From contig JAACED010000001.1 in the NCBI GenBank assembly GCA_011682695.1, forward strand, positions 25,506-89,505: 64,000 nt of DNA. Direction: 5' to 3'. Below are positions 36,497-45,338 of this stretch, one piece after another. Under the pieces are notes generated by a model. It was not told the origin of the DNA and did not search any database. It saw nothing but the letters and a program-made list of their open reading frames with translations. The stretch comes from Gammaproteobacteria bacterium. GTDB lineage: Bacteria; Actinomycetota; Acidimicrobiia; Spongiisociales; UBA4744. Both the position numbers and the translations under genes were made by a program. Every line of letters begins with the position of its first letter. The first letter of the stretch is position 1.

Positions 36497-37300
36497 TCAG
36501 TCCTTCGGTGACAGGACGACCGAACGGTGTGGTTCCTCACCTTCGGAGTACGTTTGCACTCCCTCGATATCCGCAACGGCGTCGTGAATCACTTTACGCT
36601 CGGCCGCGTTCATCGGTTCGAGCATGATCTCGGACTGCTCCTCGATCACCTGTTCTGCCAATCGGCGCGCGTAGATACGCAACGCTTCTTTCCGACGTTC
36701 CTGGTAACCACCAATATCCAGACGGATTCGGGCGGACTCCCTCGTCTTTCGCTGGATCACCGTCTTGCAGAGTTCGTGAACCGCCTGCAACACCGACCCG
36801 TGTGGGCCGATCAATGCCTCTGCCTGACTTCCAGCCACATCTGCGTAGATGATGTCGTCCTCGACCCTTGTCGTTACTTCGCCTTCCAGCCCGAACGCTT
36901 CCAGCAATCCACGTAAGAAGGACCCAACAACCTCAGCCTGCTCCTCACGCACCTTCTTGCCCTCCTCGCCGGATGGTTCCTGCCGCTTCTGTTCTCTCTG
37001 CGGCTTCTTCTGTTCTCTCTGCGGCTTCTTCTGCTGTTTCTGGCGTCCGCCTTCGCCTTTTGACTCAGCTTTCTTGGCCCGTTGCTCGCCGGGCTTCGTG
37101 TTCTTCGAGCGCCGACGACGCCGCTTCGGCTTCGCTTGCACCCTCACTACGGCGTCCTTACGCCCCAGACCAAGGAATCCGCGCTCGGCGTCCTGCAGAA
37201 CTTCAACGTTCGCCTGGTCAGGGGAAGTCAACCCCAGTTCCTCGACCGCAGCCTGGACAGCAAGTTCGACCGTCGGTCCTCTGACCTCAACCCATTCCAC
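36497..37300 (-). CDS. jag: Jag-family KH/R3H RNA-binding protein
   Basis: A 267-residue RNA-binding protein (Jag/KhpB-like), linked in other Gram-positives to envelope growth control. It has a Jag_N domain (1-50: EVLQDAERGFLGLGRKDAVV), a long basic low-complexity linker (about 58-118) with two 7-residue repeats, a KH domain (DVAGSQAEALIGPHGSVL) and an R3H domain (EPMNAAERKVIHDAV). GTG 37300 has GGAGGAAG upstream, two bases after the yidC stop. Order yidC-jag is conserved in actinobacteria. Confidence 0.9.
   Translation of the reverse strand: MEWVEVRGPTVELAVQAAVEELGLTSPDQANVEVLQDAERGFLGLGRKDAVVRVQAKPKRRRRRSKNTKPGEQRAKKAESKGEGGRQKQQKKPQREQKKPQREQKRQEPSGEEGKKVREEQAEVVGSFLRGLLEAFGLEGEVTTRVEDDIIYADVAGSQAEALIGPHGSVLQAVHELCKTVIQRKTRESARIRLDIGGYQERRKEALRIYARRLAEQVIEEQSEIMLEPMNAAERKVIHDAVADIEGVQTYSEGEEPHRSVVLSPKD
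36991..37032 (-). repeat. Two perfect 21-bp tandem repeats inside jag
   Basis: A 21-base unit occurs twice head to tail (36991-37011 and 37012-37032) and encodes a duplicated 7-residue unit (KKPQREQ) in the linker. It keeps frame and is a likely site of length variation by slippage. Confidence 0.85.
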
Positions 37301-37302
37301 GA

Positions 37303-38109
37303 TTACTTCCTCCTCCGACGTTTACGCTTCTTCTGAGACCCCTGCCGTCTCCCCTCAGGCTTCTCCTCGACATCCTTGTCGACATCCTCTTCCTCAACCT
37401 TCGGTGAGTCAGGTCGCCCGTCGAGTTTGAAGATCAGCGACTGTTGGCCAATACGAAACAAGTTGGAGGTCACGAAATACAGATTCAGGCCCGCCGGAAA
37501 ACTGAAGGAGAAGACACCGAAGAGCAGTGGCATCATCTTTGTCATCAGCTGCGCCTGCTGCCCCGCTCCGTCGGATGACGCCGGCATAGCTTGTTTGGAC
37601 TGAATCCAACCTGAACCGACGACGAGAAGTACTACCAGCAGATAGGGGATGGCTCCCACCCATCCCAACGCCAGTGCATCTTTCGGGGTCACACCGAGAT
37701 CCATGCCCAAGAACGAAGGGAGTCCTGCTTGGAGGGCATGGATAATATTGGATCCTTCCGGCATGAATTGTTCAGGGCTCCGCAGAAGTCGAAACAGCCC
37801 AAACCAGATCGGCATCTGGACAAGCATCGGGAGCACGCAGCCGGCAGGACTGACGCCCTTCTCTTTGTAGAGGGCCATCATCTCCTTGTTCAGCGTCTCG
37901 GGCTCTTCCTTGTGTTTCTTCTGGAGTTTCTTGACTTCTGGCTGAATCTCCTGCATCGCCCGCGTCGACCGAGTCTGTTTCAGTGTCAACGGGAACAGGA
38001 TGATGTTGATCAACAACGTCAGGAAAATGATGGAAATCCCGTAGTTCGGGATGATGTCGTAGAACAGGCTCATCGGGAGCCCGATCATGCGGGCAAGTGA
38101 ATCCAACAT
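37303..38109 (-). CDS. yidC: Membrane protein insertase YidC
   Basis: Inserts and folds membrane proteins, alone or with SecYEG. The 268-residue protein has the Gram-positive layout: helices at about 15-45, 100-115, 150-180 and 200-230, with conserved LPMLVQMPIWFGLFRLLR and the charged hairpin QKKHKEEPETLNKEM. It ends in a very basic tail (KKRKRRRRK) as in ribosome-interacting versions. ATG 38109 shares a base with the yidD stop. No lipoprotein signal is seen. Confidence 0.94.
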   Translation of the reverse strand: MLDSLARMIGLPMSLFYDIIPNYGISIIFLTLLINIILFPLTLKQTRSTRAMQEIQPEVKKLQKKHKEEPETLNKEMMALYKEKGVSPAGCVLPMLVQMPIWFGLFRLLRSPEQFMPEGSNIIHALQAGLPSFLGMDLGVTPKDALALGWVGAIPYLLVVLLVVGSGWIQSKQAMPASSDGAGQQAQLMTKMMPLLFGVFSFSFPAGLNLYFVTSNLFRIGQQSLIFKLDGRPDSPKVEEEDVDKDVEEKPEGRRQGSQKKRKRRRRK

Positions 38110-38357
38110 CAGCCATCACCTCGCGTCGGCACCGGGTCGTAGCCCACCTCGCTAAGAGGGTGACAGCGAGCGATGCGTTTGGACGCCATCCATCCTCCCT
38201 TGATTACTCCGAACCGCCCCACCGCTTCCAAGGCGTACTGTGAGCACGTCGGGGTGTAGCGACAACTCTTCCCGAGTGCAGGCGAGAGGAGACGTTGATA
38301 CGCCCGGATCAATGCTCGCACAACAAGTGCAGCGGGCCCACGAACCTTTTCGCTCAC
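38109..38357 (-). CDS. yidD: Membrane protein insertion efficiency factor YidD
   Basis: An 82-residue protein with the full family signature: [20 protein letters not shown], then [15 protein letters not shown] and [15 protein letters not shown]. It is thought to aid YidC-dependent insertion. GTG 38357 overlaps the rnpA stop as GTGA and is preferred over longer starts in rnpA. Confidence 0.93.
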   Translation of the reverse strand: MSEKVRGPAALVVRALIRAYQRLLSPALGKSCRYTPTCSQYALEAVGRFGVIKGGWMASKRIARCHPLSEVGYDPVPTRGDG

Positions 38358-38794
38358 GTATTCGACTCCTTCTCGACCGTAACTTCCAACCACCGCACCA
38401 AGACCCCAAACGGTGCATCGAGAACCTGCTTGGAAGCAATCACAATGTAGCTTCCCTTCGGTAACGGCAGGGAATCGAGCGCCGCTCGTATGCGTCGTCT
38501 GGCCCGATTACGTTGTACGGCACCGCCCACCTTCCTTCTGCTCGCGACGATTCCCACGGCCGGCACATTGCCGCGGCCGGGGCCGCGGATGACGGTGACG
38601 CCTCCTTGGCGTCGCCGTACACCTGTGCCGAATACGTCGGCAAAACGCTTGCGGCCTCGAAGGGGGAGGTACTGACGACCGCTACGCGGAGAGGCGCTGC
38701 CGGCCTTTGCGCCGGCGGCGTTCGAGGACGGCGCGGCCTCCTCGGGTTCGGAGACGAGCCCGGAACCCATGCTTTCGTTTTCTGCGTCGAACAT
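38354..38794 (-). CDS. rnpA: RNase P protein component with N-terminal extension overlapping rpmH
   Basis: Protein subunit of RNase P, which trims tRNA 5' leaders. The core begins near residue 42 ([16 protein letters not shown]) and has the signature RNRARRRIR. Between the rpmH stop (38682) and this core there is no ATG, GTG or TTG in frame, so translation must begin inside rpmH, at ATG 38794 or ATG 38770. That gives a 34- to 42-residue acidic, Ala/Ser-rich extension read from the rpmH sequence in another frame. The layout recalls Thermus, where rnpA overlaps rpmH. Neither start has a clear ribosome site. Confidence 0.88.
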   Translation of the reverse strand: MFDAENESMGSGLVSEPEEAAPSSNAAGAKAGSASPRSGRQYLPLRGRKRFADVFGTGVRRRQGGVTVIRGPGRGNVPAVGIVASRRKVGGAVQRNRARRRIRAALDSLPLPKGSYIVIASKQVLDAPFGVLVRWLEVTVEKESNT

Positions 38795-38816
38795 TCGGTT
38801 GGTACGTACGTTTCAT
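38682..38816 (-). CDS. rpmH: 50S ribosomal protein L34
   Basis: A 44-residue basic ribosomal protein: [18 protein letters not shown], then [20 protein letters not shown]. Length and sequence are canonical. Nearly its whole frame (38682-38794) is also read in another frame as the rnpA extension. A promoter with TTGACA and TAACCT lies upstream, divergent from dnaA. Confidence 0.96.
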   Translation of the reverse strand: MKRTYQPNVRRRKRKHGFRARLRTRGGRAVLERRRRKGRQRLSA

Positions 38817-38850
38817 GGCGAATCCAGAAAGGGTGTGGAAGTGCGCTGAG

Positions 38851-38879
38851 AGGTTACGGGGGGGTATCATCGTTGTCAA
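38851..38879 (-). promoter_or_regulatory. rpmH promoter
   Basis: Minus strand TTGACA (38879-38874), 17-base spacer containing seven consecutive C, then TAACCT (38856-38851). Expected start of transcription is near 38844, giving a leader of about 28 bases to ATG 38816. Confidence 0.7.
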
Positions 38880-39068
38880 AGGACCGTCGAAACCTCACTG
38901 TGGAAAACGCGAAGTTTTTTCTCAGGTCGCGAAATTCAGTTTCTTGCTCGATGGCGTTCTCTGGCCACTTCATCGAGCATTCCCTCGAAGCCGGATTCCG
39001 ACGATGAGCAGGCAATTGTCGGGTCTCACCGGCGTTGAGATGTGCTCGCAACGCCACTTTTGTCACTC

Positions 39069-39097
39069 TTGAGCAAGAGGGTGCGTGTCCATATACT
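39069..39097 (+). promoter_or_regulatory. dnaA promoter
   Basis: TTGAGC (39069-39074), 17-base spacer, TATACT (39092-39097). Transcription would start near 39104, giving a leader of about 150 bases that contains three DnaA-box-like sites and the AAGGAGGTGA ribosome site. Confidence 0.65.
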
Positions 39098-39257
39098 CGC
39101 TGTTCGCCGGAGACTTTCAGCCCGCCTCACTTCCCCGAGGGGGCTTTCGAGCCGACGTGAACCGACGAGAAGTTGAAACTCGGAACTGCCCTCGGGGTCG
39201 ATGTTCTCCACATCCTGTGGATAGTTCTGTGGATCGGTTGAGATAAGGAGGTGAGAC

Positions 39258-40610
39258 GTGGCAGAACCACAGTCGTCCGCGTGGGATAGGGAAACCCTGG
39301 AATCTGCTTTGCGTGCCAGAGTCAGCCCTGTCACCTGGCAGACGTGGTTTGCACATCTGTCCTACCAGTTTGCGGACGAACGACTCCGTGTCGTCGCCCC
39401 AAGCGAGTTCCATGTCCGCTGGGTACGTGAGAAACACGCGGTTGTCCTCGAGGAAGCTGCACAGGCTGTGTTCGGTCCCGGGGTCTCCGTTTCGTTCTCC
39501 GTCGACACCTCCGAAGATCTCTTGAACGTCGACTGGGAGGAAGAGGAACCCGCCGCCGAGGAAAAACCCCCAGCACCCAGGCAGGAGAGTTTCCTGGGAG
39601 CCAAGTACACCTTCGACAATTTCGTCGTCGGCCAGTCCAATCGTTTCGCGCACGCCGCCGCGATGGCCGTAGCCGAGCGCCCCGGGATGCACTACAACCC
39701 TCTTTTCGTTTATGCAGGAGCCGGTCTCGGAAAGACACATCTCCTCCGAGCCGTGGGACACCAGTATCACGAGCTCAATCCCGACAGTGTCGTGCGCTAT
39801 GTCACTTCGGAAGGCTTTTTCAACGAATTCATCGACGGCATCCGCCGAAAGCGTATGGACGAGTTCAAGGCCCGCTACAGGACCACGAATGTCCTTCTGC
39901 TGGATGACGTGCAGTTCTTCGAAGGCAAAGAACAGATTCTGGAAGAATTCTTCCACACGTTCAATTCTCTATATGAATCCGGCAAGCAGATGGTCTTCAG
40001 CTGCGATCGCCACCCAAAGCACCTCTCCACCCTGGAGGACCGCATCCGCAGCCGCTTCGAGTGGGGACTGCTGACCGACATCCAGCCTCCGGACGTGGAA
40101 ACCCGCCTCGCCATTCTCCGTAAGAACGCCGACTACGCGCCCCTTCCCGTTCCGGAGGAAGTCCTTCACTTCATCGCTCAACACGTACGAGCGAACATCC
40201 GAGAGCTAGAAGGAGCGCTCACGCGCGTCACCGCGTACGCGGCTCTCACGGATCAACACATCAGCCTCGAGATCGCTCAGGACGTCTTGCAGGATCTCAC
40301 ACCCGCAGGCATGCCCCGACCTATCACCGCCGACGAGATCATCGCCGCCACTGCTGCCGCCTATGGCTTTGCCGTCATGGATCTCCGTAGCCCCAGCCGC
40401 AAACAGCCCTTGGTCCGTTCCCGCCAAGTTGCCATGTATCTCTGCCGGGAGCTCACCGATCTTTCCCTCCCGAAAATCGGTGCTCTGTTCGGTGGCAGAG
40501 ACCATACGACAGTGATGCATGCCATCGACAGGATCAACACGCTGATCACCAGTGACCCGCAGATATTCGACAAAGTCACAGCTCTCTCCCAGCAGTTGAG
40601 GAGAAGTTGA
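39258..40610 (+). CDS. dnaA: Chromosomal replication initiator DnaA
   Basis: Opens the origin and loads the helicase. The 450-residue protein has domain I (1-80), a short Glu/Pro-rich linker (about 90-112), the AAA+ domain with Walker A GAGLGKT (154-160) and Walker B LLLDDVQFF, and C-terminal DNA-binding domain IV with GGRDHTTVMHAIDRI. It is shorter than mycobacterial DnaA because of the short linker. GTG 39258 has a full AAGGAGGTGA site five bases upstream. Confidence 0.97.
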   Translation: MAEPQSSAWDRETLESALRARVSPVTWQTWFAHLSYQFADERLRVVAPSEFHVRWVREKHAVVLEEAAQAVFGPGVSVSFSVDTSEDLLNVDWEEEEPAAEEKPPAPRQESFLGAKYTFDNFVVGQSNRFAHAAAMAVAERPGMHYNPLFVYAGAGLGKTHLLRAVGHQYHELNPDSVVRYVTSEGFFNEFIDGIRRKRMDEFKARYRTTNVLLLDDVQFFEGKEQILEEFFHTFNSLYESGKQMVFSCDRHPKHLSTLEDRIRSRFEWGLLTDIQPPDVETRLAILRKNADYAPLPVPEEVLHFIAQHVRANIRELEGALTRVTAYAALTDQHISLEIAQDVLQDLTPAGMPRPITADEIIAATAAAYGFAVMDLRSPSRKQPLVRSRQVAMYLCRELTDLSLPKIGALFGGRDHTTVMHAIDRINTLITSDPQIFDKVTALSQQLRRS

Positions 40611-40789
40611 CCTTTGTCCACATCACGCGCGACCTCACAACGGCATCCTGTGGGCAACTCCTCGACTGTTCCACAGTTCCCGAGATCCCCAATATCACCG
40701 CTTACCTGCGGGTTCTCCTCCTTTTCCCCAATCCACAGGCCTACTACGACTACTACCGTTGATAATCAAGTACAGAAGGGATAGTTACG
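40611..40789. other. Probable origin of replication (oriC) between dnaA and dnaN
   Basis: A 179-base gap with DnaA-box-like nonamers: TTGTCCACA (40614-40622, exact actinobacterial form), TGTGGGCAA (40649-40657, minus), TGTTCCACA (40667-40675) and CAATCCACA (40729-40737). A small palindrome TTGATAATCAA (40759-40769) is the most AT-rich part and may help unwinding. In mycobacteria oriC lies between dnaA and dnaN. The gap is short, so the dnaA upstream cluster may also contribute. Confidence 0.6.
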
Positions 40790-41875
40790 GTGCGGATACG
40801 TGCAGAACGAGATGAACTCGCGGATGTCTTTTCTCGGGCAAGCCGGGCCGTAGGATTGCGCCCGGTGCAACCGATCCTCCAGGGAGTTCTCTGTGAAACG
40901 GTGGGTTCCAAATTGCGGGTTACCGGAACGGACCTGGAAACGACCATCCGTACGACCGCCGATGTGGATGTACAAGAAGAGGGACGAGTTGTGGTTCCTG
41001 GGCGATTGGCAAGCGAAGCGATCCGAAAGATGCCTGCAGGTGCCGTGACGGTGGAAGCGGGCAATGGGGAGGTCGTGATCACGGGTAGAGGGCCGCGTTT
41101 CAGCCTTCGTGAACTTCCCGTAGCGGATTATCCGGAGCTTGGTGAGCCAAATCTCGAAGGGGCGGTTGCGGTTGCCGGCGATACGCTGGCAGAAGCCATC
41201 GCTCAGGTTGGGATTGCTGCTTCGAGTGATGCTGCTCGGCCCATCCTGACAGGCGTTCTCTTGGAGCCAGGTGACGAGGGACTTCGCCTCGTTGCTACCG
41301 ATTCCTATCGGCTGGCGGTGCGGGAGATCGAAGGCTTTACTCTCCGAGACGCCGGCCTGGCTCCGGCGAAAGGGCTGAAGGAACTCAGCCGTACCATTGG
41401 TGCAGCTCAGGTCCAGGTAGCGGTAGGAAGCAGAGAGGTCGTGTTCGGTTCAGAGCGCGGGAGCCTCACGTTACGGCTTATCGAGGGCAACTTTCCGAAC
41501 TACCGGCAACTGCTTCCCGATACGCACCCCAATCGACTGATTGTCGAAAAAGAGCAGCTTCTCGAGGCGCTTGATCGTGCAGGGTTGGTGGCGGAAGACC
41601 ACATTCCGGTGCGCATCAAGATGATGGAGGGGGGTGCGGAGATGACAGTCACCCGACAGGACGTCGGTGGGGAAGTCGAGCACATCAATGGGAGCTTCGA
41701 AGGACAAGCGGAGGAAGTACTCATTGCGTTCAACCCCCGATATCTGAGCGAAGGTGTGGCTGCGATCACCAGCGATCAGGTGCAATTGCAGGTGATGGAC
41801 GGGTTGAAACCTGCCGTACTCAAGGGAGTGGACGACGACTCCTTCCTCTACTTGTTGATGCCGGTGCGTATCTGA
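40790..41875 (+). CDS. dnaN: DNA polymerase III beta clamp
   Basis: Sliding clamp of 361 residues with three repeated domains, the usual length. Recognisable blocks are QGVLCETVGSKLRVTGTDLE in domain 1, ATDSYRLAVRE in domain 2 and the C-terminal LLMPVRI. GTG 40790 is chosen, with GAAGGGA upstream. The recF ATG follows the stop directly. Confidence 0.96.
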   Translation: MRIRAERDELADVFSRASRAVGLRPVQPILQGVLCETVGSKLRVTGTDLETTIRTTADVDVQEEGRVVVPGRLASEAIRKMPAGAVTVEAGNGEVVITGRGPRFSLRELPVADYPELGEPNLEGAVAVAGDTLAEAIAQVGIAASSDAARPILTGVLLEPGDEGLRLVATDSYRLAVREIEGFTLRDAGLAPAKGLKELSRTIGAAQVQVAVGSREVVFGSERGSLTLRLIEGNFPNYRQLLPDTHPNRLIVEKEQLLEALDRAGLVAEDHIPVRIKMMEGGAEMTVTRQDVGGEVEHINGSFEGQAEEVLIAFNPRYLSEGVAAITSDQVQLQVMDGLKPAVLKGVDDDSFLYLLMPVRI

Positions 41876-42958
41876 ATGAAGCTCGATTGGATCGAGCTCG
41901 TCGACTTTCGGTCTTACGCGAACTTGCGGTTCGTACCTGCGGAAGGCGTCAACGTCATTGTGGGGCCAAACGGGTCCGGGAAGACGAACCTGCTGGAGGC
42001 GATCGCATATTTGGCAAGCCTGCAGTCGGTACGAGGGGCCCCGGACGATGTTCTGGTACGCCGCGGTGCCGAGGAGGCGATTGTCAGAGGTGAAGTGACG
42101 AGAGCCAACGGAACGTCTCGAATAGAAGTCGCGATTGGGCGCAAACGCAGGGTGTTGGTGAACGGTCGGCGTCCCGCTCGTAACGCGGAACTTCTTGGAC
42201 ATCTCCGGGTGGCCACGTTCCTGCCGGACGATCTGGACATCATGAAGAGGGGTCCTGCATATCGCCGAGAATTCCTTGATGCCACGGCCGTTCAACTGTG
42301 GCCCGGAGCCTATGGGGATCGAAGGGAATTCGAACAGGCACTGCGTCAGCGCAACGCTCTTCTCAAGGCTGGTGAAGTCGATCGCTTCACACTCCAGGTG
42401 TGGGACGATCGTCTGGCACAAGCGGGTGCCAGAGCGATGGCGCGCAGGGCGGCGGCGGCGAGGCTTCTCCTCGAGAGGGTCGAGGACATCTATCACCGTC
42501 TCTCCGGAGGGAGACAGAACGTGGAGCTCCAATACGCTTCGGCCTGGGGAGCCGGTATCGATGATGTCCCGATAGAGTGTCTGCGCGACCGGCTGAAGGA
42601 GACGCTCGAGTCACGGCGTGAGACCGATATCGAACGGAGGCAGACTTCCGTTGGACCACATCGTGACGAACCACTGTTTCTTCTTGACGGTCTATCGGCG
42701 CGAACGGCGGCTAGTCAAGGAGAGCAGAGGACACTGATGCTCGGCCTGCGGCTTGCGTCGCATGCAGCGGTAGCGGACATCGTCGGTGAGATGCCCGTCC
42801 TGTTGTTGGATGACATCTTCTCTGAACTGGATAGCCAACGAACAGCTGCGCTTGCGGACGCTCTCCCAGGTGCGCAGACATTCATTACAACGGCGCGCGT
42901 GGAAGACGTTCCTGTCGAGGGCAGGAGATGGGATGTGAGTGCGGGGCGTGTGCAGTGA
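41876..42958 (+). CDS. recF: DNA repair protein RecF
   Basis: SMC-like ATPase of gap repair that helps load RecA. The 360-residue protein has Walker A GPNGSGKTNLLEA (30-42), the signature region SQGEQRTLMLGLRLA and Walker B VLLLDDIFSELD. Its ATG follows the dnaN stop without a gap and its stop overlaps the next gene as GTGA. Confidence 0.95.
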   Translation: MKLDWIELVDFRSYANLRFVPAEGVNVIVGPNGSGKTNLLEAIAYLASLQSVRGAPDDVLVRRGAEEAIVRGEVTRANGTSRIEVAIGRKRRVLVNGRRPARNAELLGHLRVATFLPDDLDIMKRGPAYRREFLDATAVQLWPGAYGDRREFEQALRQRNALLKAGEVDRFTLQVWDDRLAQAGARAMARRAAAARLLLERVEDIYHRLSGGRQNVELQYASAWGAGIDDVPIECLRDRLKETLESRRETDIERRQTSVGPHRDEPLFLLDGLSARTAASQGEQRTLMLGLRLASHAAVADIVGEMPVLLLDDIFSELDSQRTAALADALPGAQTFITTARVEDVPVEGRRWDVSAGRVQ

Positions 42959-43263
42959 GCGATCTTGAAAGTATTCGGGGAATCATCGACGCAGCGCTCG
43001 GAAAATGGGGCGTCGGGCAGGTCGGAGCATTCGTGAAACTGTCCGAGAACTGGAGGGAAATCGCAGGGGAGCAGTGGGCCGAGCACACAAAACCGGTGTT
43101 GTTGCGCAGGGCGGTTCTGACGGTGGAGGCATCGCCTGCGGCGGCTTCCATACTGCGCTATGCGGTCGGGGATCTTCTGCGGGCCCTCGACAGGGAACTG
43201 GGGCGGGGCGAGGTGACGGAGATCCGTATCCGGCTCACGGGACAGGGCCGTTCAACTGTCTGA
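42955..43263 (+). CDS. DUF721 (DciA-like) protein
   Basis: A 102-residue protein with the DUF721 pattern: LGKWGVGQVGAFVKLSENWR, then IAGEQWAEHTKPVLLRRAVLTVEASPAAA without gaps. Members include DciA, which helps load the replicative helicase, and the position after recF is typical for actinobacteria, so a replication role is plausible. GTG 42955 overlaps the recF stop. Confidence 0.85.
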   Translation: MSDLESIRGIIDAALGKWGVGQVGAFVKLSENWREIAGEQWAEHTKPVLLRRAVLTVEASPAAASILRYAVGDLLRALDRELGRGEVTEIRIRLTGQGRSTV

Positions 43264-43303
43264 TTCATCATGGTTTTCCTAGGGTTTTGCCGGGTCGGTG
43301 GTC

Positions 43304-43345
43304 TTGGGTTGAGTGGGTCGTGCGGCTATACTTACACGTGTGTAA
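43304..43345 (+). promoter_or_regulatory. gyrB promoter with inverted repeat at the start site
   Basis: TTGGGT (43304-43309), 17-base spacer, TATACT (43327-43332). The inverted repeat TTACAC-GT-GTGTAA (43332-43345) covers the expected transcription start (about 43339). It could be a repressor site or a small hairpin at the 5' end of the mRNA. Confidence 0.55.
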
Positions 43346-43350
43346 ATCAA

Positions 43351-43387
43351 GGCTCCGGCGGGGACCGGGAGGTGCCGCCGTGGAGCC
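43351..43387 (+). other. Hairpin in the gyrB leader
   Basis: GGCTCCGGCGG (43351-43361) pairs with CCGCC (43375-43379) and GGAGCC (43382-43387), with a 2-base bulge and 13-base loop. It lies 12-20 bases before the GAAGGAG ribosome site and may influence mRNA stability or translation. Function not known. Confidence 0.45.
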
Positions 43388-43408
43388 GTTGTTTTGTGAA
43401 GGAGCCCA

Positions 43409-45328
43409 GTGAATCAACGCACGCCGAGTGACTATGACGCGAAGGACATCACCGTCCTGGAGGGTCTGGATCCCGTACGGCGGCGGCCGGGTATGTACAT
43501 CGGCTCGACCGGACCTCGGGGTCTGCACCACCTCTTGTGGGAAGTTGTGGACAACTCGATCGACGAAGCTATGGCCGGCTTCTGTTCTCGCATCGAGGTC
43601 ACGCTGTTGAGCGATGGGGGAGTCCGGGTCAAGGACAATGGGCGCGGAATCCCGGTCGACCGGCATCCGAAGACCAAAGAGTCGGCGTTGACCACGGTTC
43701 TCACCACACTGCACGCCGGAGGGAAGTTCGAAACAGGTGCATATCAAGTCTCCGGCGGTCTGCACGGTGTGGGCCTGTCGGTTGTCAACGCGTTGTCGGA
43801 GAGACTCGACGTAGAGGTGACCAGAGACGGCTACCTGTGGTCTCAGTCGTTCCATCTCGGCAATCCGATCAGTCCGATCAAGAAAGTCAAGCCGGCTCGA
43901 AGAACAGGGACGACAACCACCTTCTGGCCTTCGCCGGAGACGTTCTCGGAGACGACCACCTTCAACTTCCAGACGGTGTCTTCTCGTCTCAGAGAGATGG
44001 CGTTCCTCAATCGGGGAATCACGATCATCCTGAGAGATGAGCGAGGCGAAGAACCCGTTGAGCAGGCGTTCCAGTACAAAGGCGGACTCATCGATTTCGT
44101 CAAGCACCTCGGAGCGAGCAAGGAGCCCGTGCACCCGCACATCGTCTATTTCGAGGATGTTGCCGAAGAGGCGGAACTCGAAGTTGCGATGCAGTGGATG
44201 AGGAACTCCTACACGGAGACGGTTCTCAGCTTCGCGAACAACATCAACACTCACGAGGGTGGAACACACGAAGAGGGTTTCCGCAAAGCCCTGACCAGGG
44301 CACTCAACGAGTTCGCGCGGAGCAAAGGGATTCTCAAGGAGAAGGACCTCAATCTGAACGGAGAAGACGTTCGTGAGGGGTTGACCGCGATCGTCTCGGT
44401 CAAGGTCCGTGAACCGCAGTTCGAGGGACAGACCAAGACGAAGCTGGGGAACACAGAAGTGCGCGGATACGTCGAGAAGACGCTGAACCGTATGCTGCCC
44501 GAATGGCTGGAACGCCGTCCCGGTGAAGCCCGTGCGATCGCGGAGAAGGCTATCAACGCCTCGCGTGCCCGGATGGCGGCACGCAAAGCCCGTGAACTGA
44601 CCCGGCGGAAATCCATGCTCGAGTCGGCCAGCCTTCCAGGCAAGTTGGCGGATTGTTCCTCGCGGGAAGCCGAAGAGTCCGAAATGTTCATCGTCGAGGG
44701 TGATTCGGCCGCCGGTCCTGCGAAGCAGGGGCGAGACAGTCGCACGCAAGCGATCCTCCCGATTCGCGGCAAGATCATCAACGTCGAGAAGGCACGGCTG
44801 ACCAAGGCACTCCAGAATACGGAGATCCAAGCACTGATCACGGCCATCGGAACCGGCATTGGCGAAGAGTTCGACCTTACGAAGGCTCGATACCACAAAG
44901 TGGTACTGCTCACCGATGCGGACGTCGACGGTGCCCACATCCGTACGCTCCTGCTCACGTTCTTCTTCCGACACATGAAACCGTTGATCGAGGCGGGCTA
45001 CGTGTACATCGCGCAGCCACCGTTGTATCGGGTGAAGCAGGGCAAGAATGTGACCTACCTCGCGGACGATGCCGAACTTGCCGCCTACCGGGAACAAGTG
45101 GGGAAGAAGCGAGTGGACGTGAGCCGCTTCAAAGGCCTCGGTGAGATGAACGCTTCGGAGTTGTGGGAGACGGCCATGGATCCTGAACGACGCCGTCTCC
45201 TGCGGGTTGACCTGGATGACGCGACCCGCGCCGAGGAGGTCTTTTCGACCTTGATGGGCGACGACGTGAAAGCGCGCAAGTTGTTCATTCAGCAGAACGC
45301 CAAAGACGTGCGTTTCCTGGATGTTTGA
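43409..45328 (+). CDS. gyrB: DNA gyrase subunit B
   Basis: ATPase subunit of gyrase, which adds negative supercoils. The 639-residue protein has the GHKL ATPase blocks [19 protein letters not shown] and [14 protein letters not shown], the transducer domain, and the TOPRIM block EGDSAAG with [20 protein letters not shown] 43409 has GAAGGAG upstream. It overlaps the alternative gyrA start. Confidence 0.97.
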   Translation: MNQRTPSDYDAKDITVLEGLDPVRRRPGMYIGSTGPRGLHHLLWEVVDNSIDEAMAGFCSRIEVTLLSDGGVRVKDNGRGIPVDRHPKTKESALTTVLTTLHAGGKFETGAYQVSGGLHGVGLSVVNALSERLDVEVTRDGYLWSQSFHLGNPISPIKKVKPARRTGTTTTFWPSPETFSETTTFNFQTVSSRLREMAFLNRGITIILRDERGEEPVEQAFQYKGGLIDFVKHLGASKEPVHPHIVYFEDVAEEAELEVAMQWMRNSYTETVLSFANNINTHEGGTHEEGFRKALTRALNEFARSKGILKEKDLNLNGEDVREGLTAIVSVKVREPQFEGQTKTKLGNTEVRGYVEKTLNRMLPEWLERRPGEARAIAEKAINASRARMAARKARELTRRKSMLESASLPGKLADCSSREAEESEMFIVEGDSAAGPAKQGRDSRTQAILPIRGKIINVEKARLTKALQNTEIQALITAIGTGIGEEFDLTKARYHKVVLLTDADVDGAHIRTLLLTFFFRHMKPLIEAGYVYIAQPPLYRVKQGKNVTYLADDAELAAYREQVGKKRVDVSRFKGLGEMNASELWETAMDPERRRLLRVDLDDATRAEEVFSTLMGDDVKARKLFIQQNAKDVRFLDV

Positions 45329-45338
45329 AGGAGAACCG

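Larger units (their letters stand above)
38817..39257. promoter_or_regulatory. rpmH-dnaA intergenic region with DnaA boxes
   Basis: A 441-base gap without a gene, where gene orientation diverges. It holds the rpmH and dnaA promoters and four DnaA-box-like nonamers: TGTGGAAAA (38899-38907, minus), TTCTCCACA (39204-39212), TGTGGATAG (39216-39224, minus) and TGTGGATCG (39228-39236, minus). The last three form a cluster just before the dnaA ribosome site and could serve autoregulation or be part of the origin. Confidence 0.65.
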
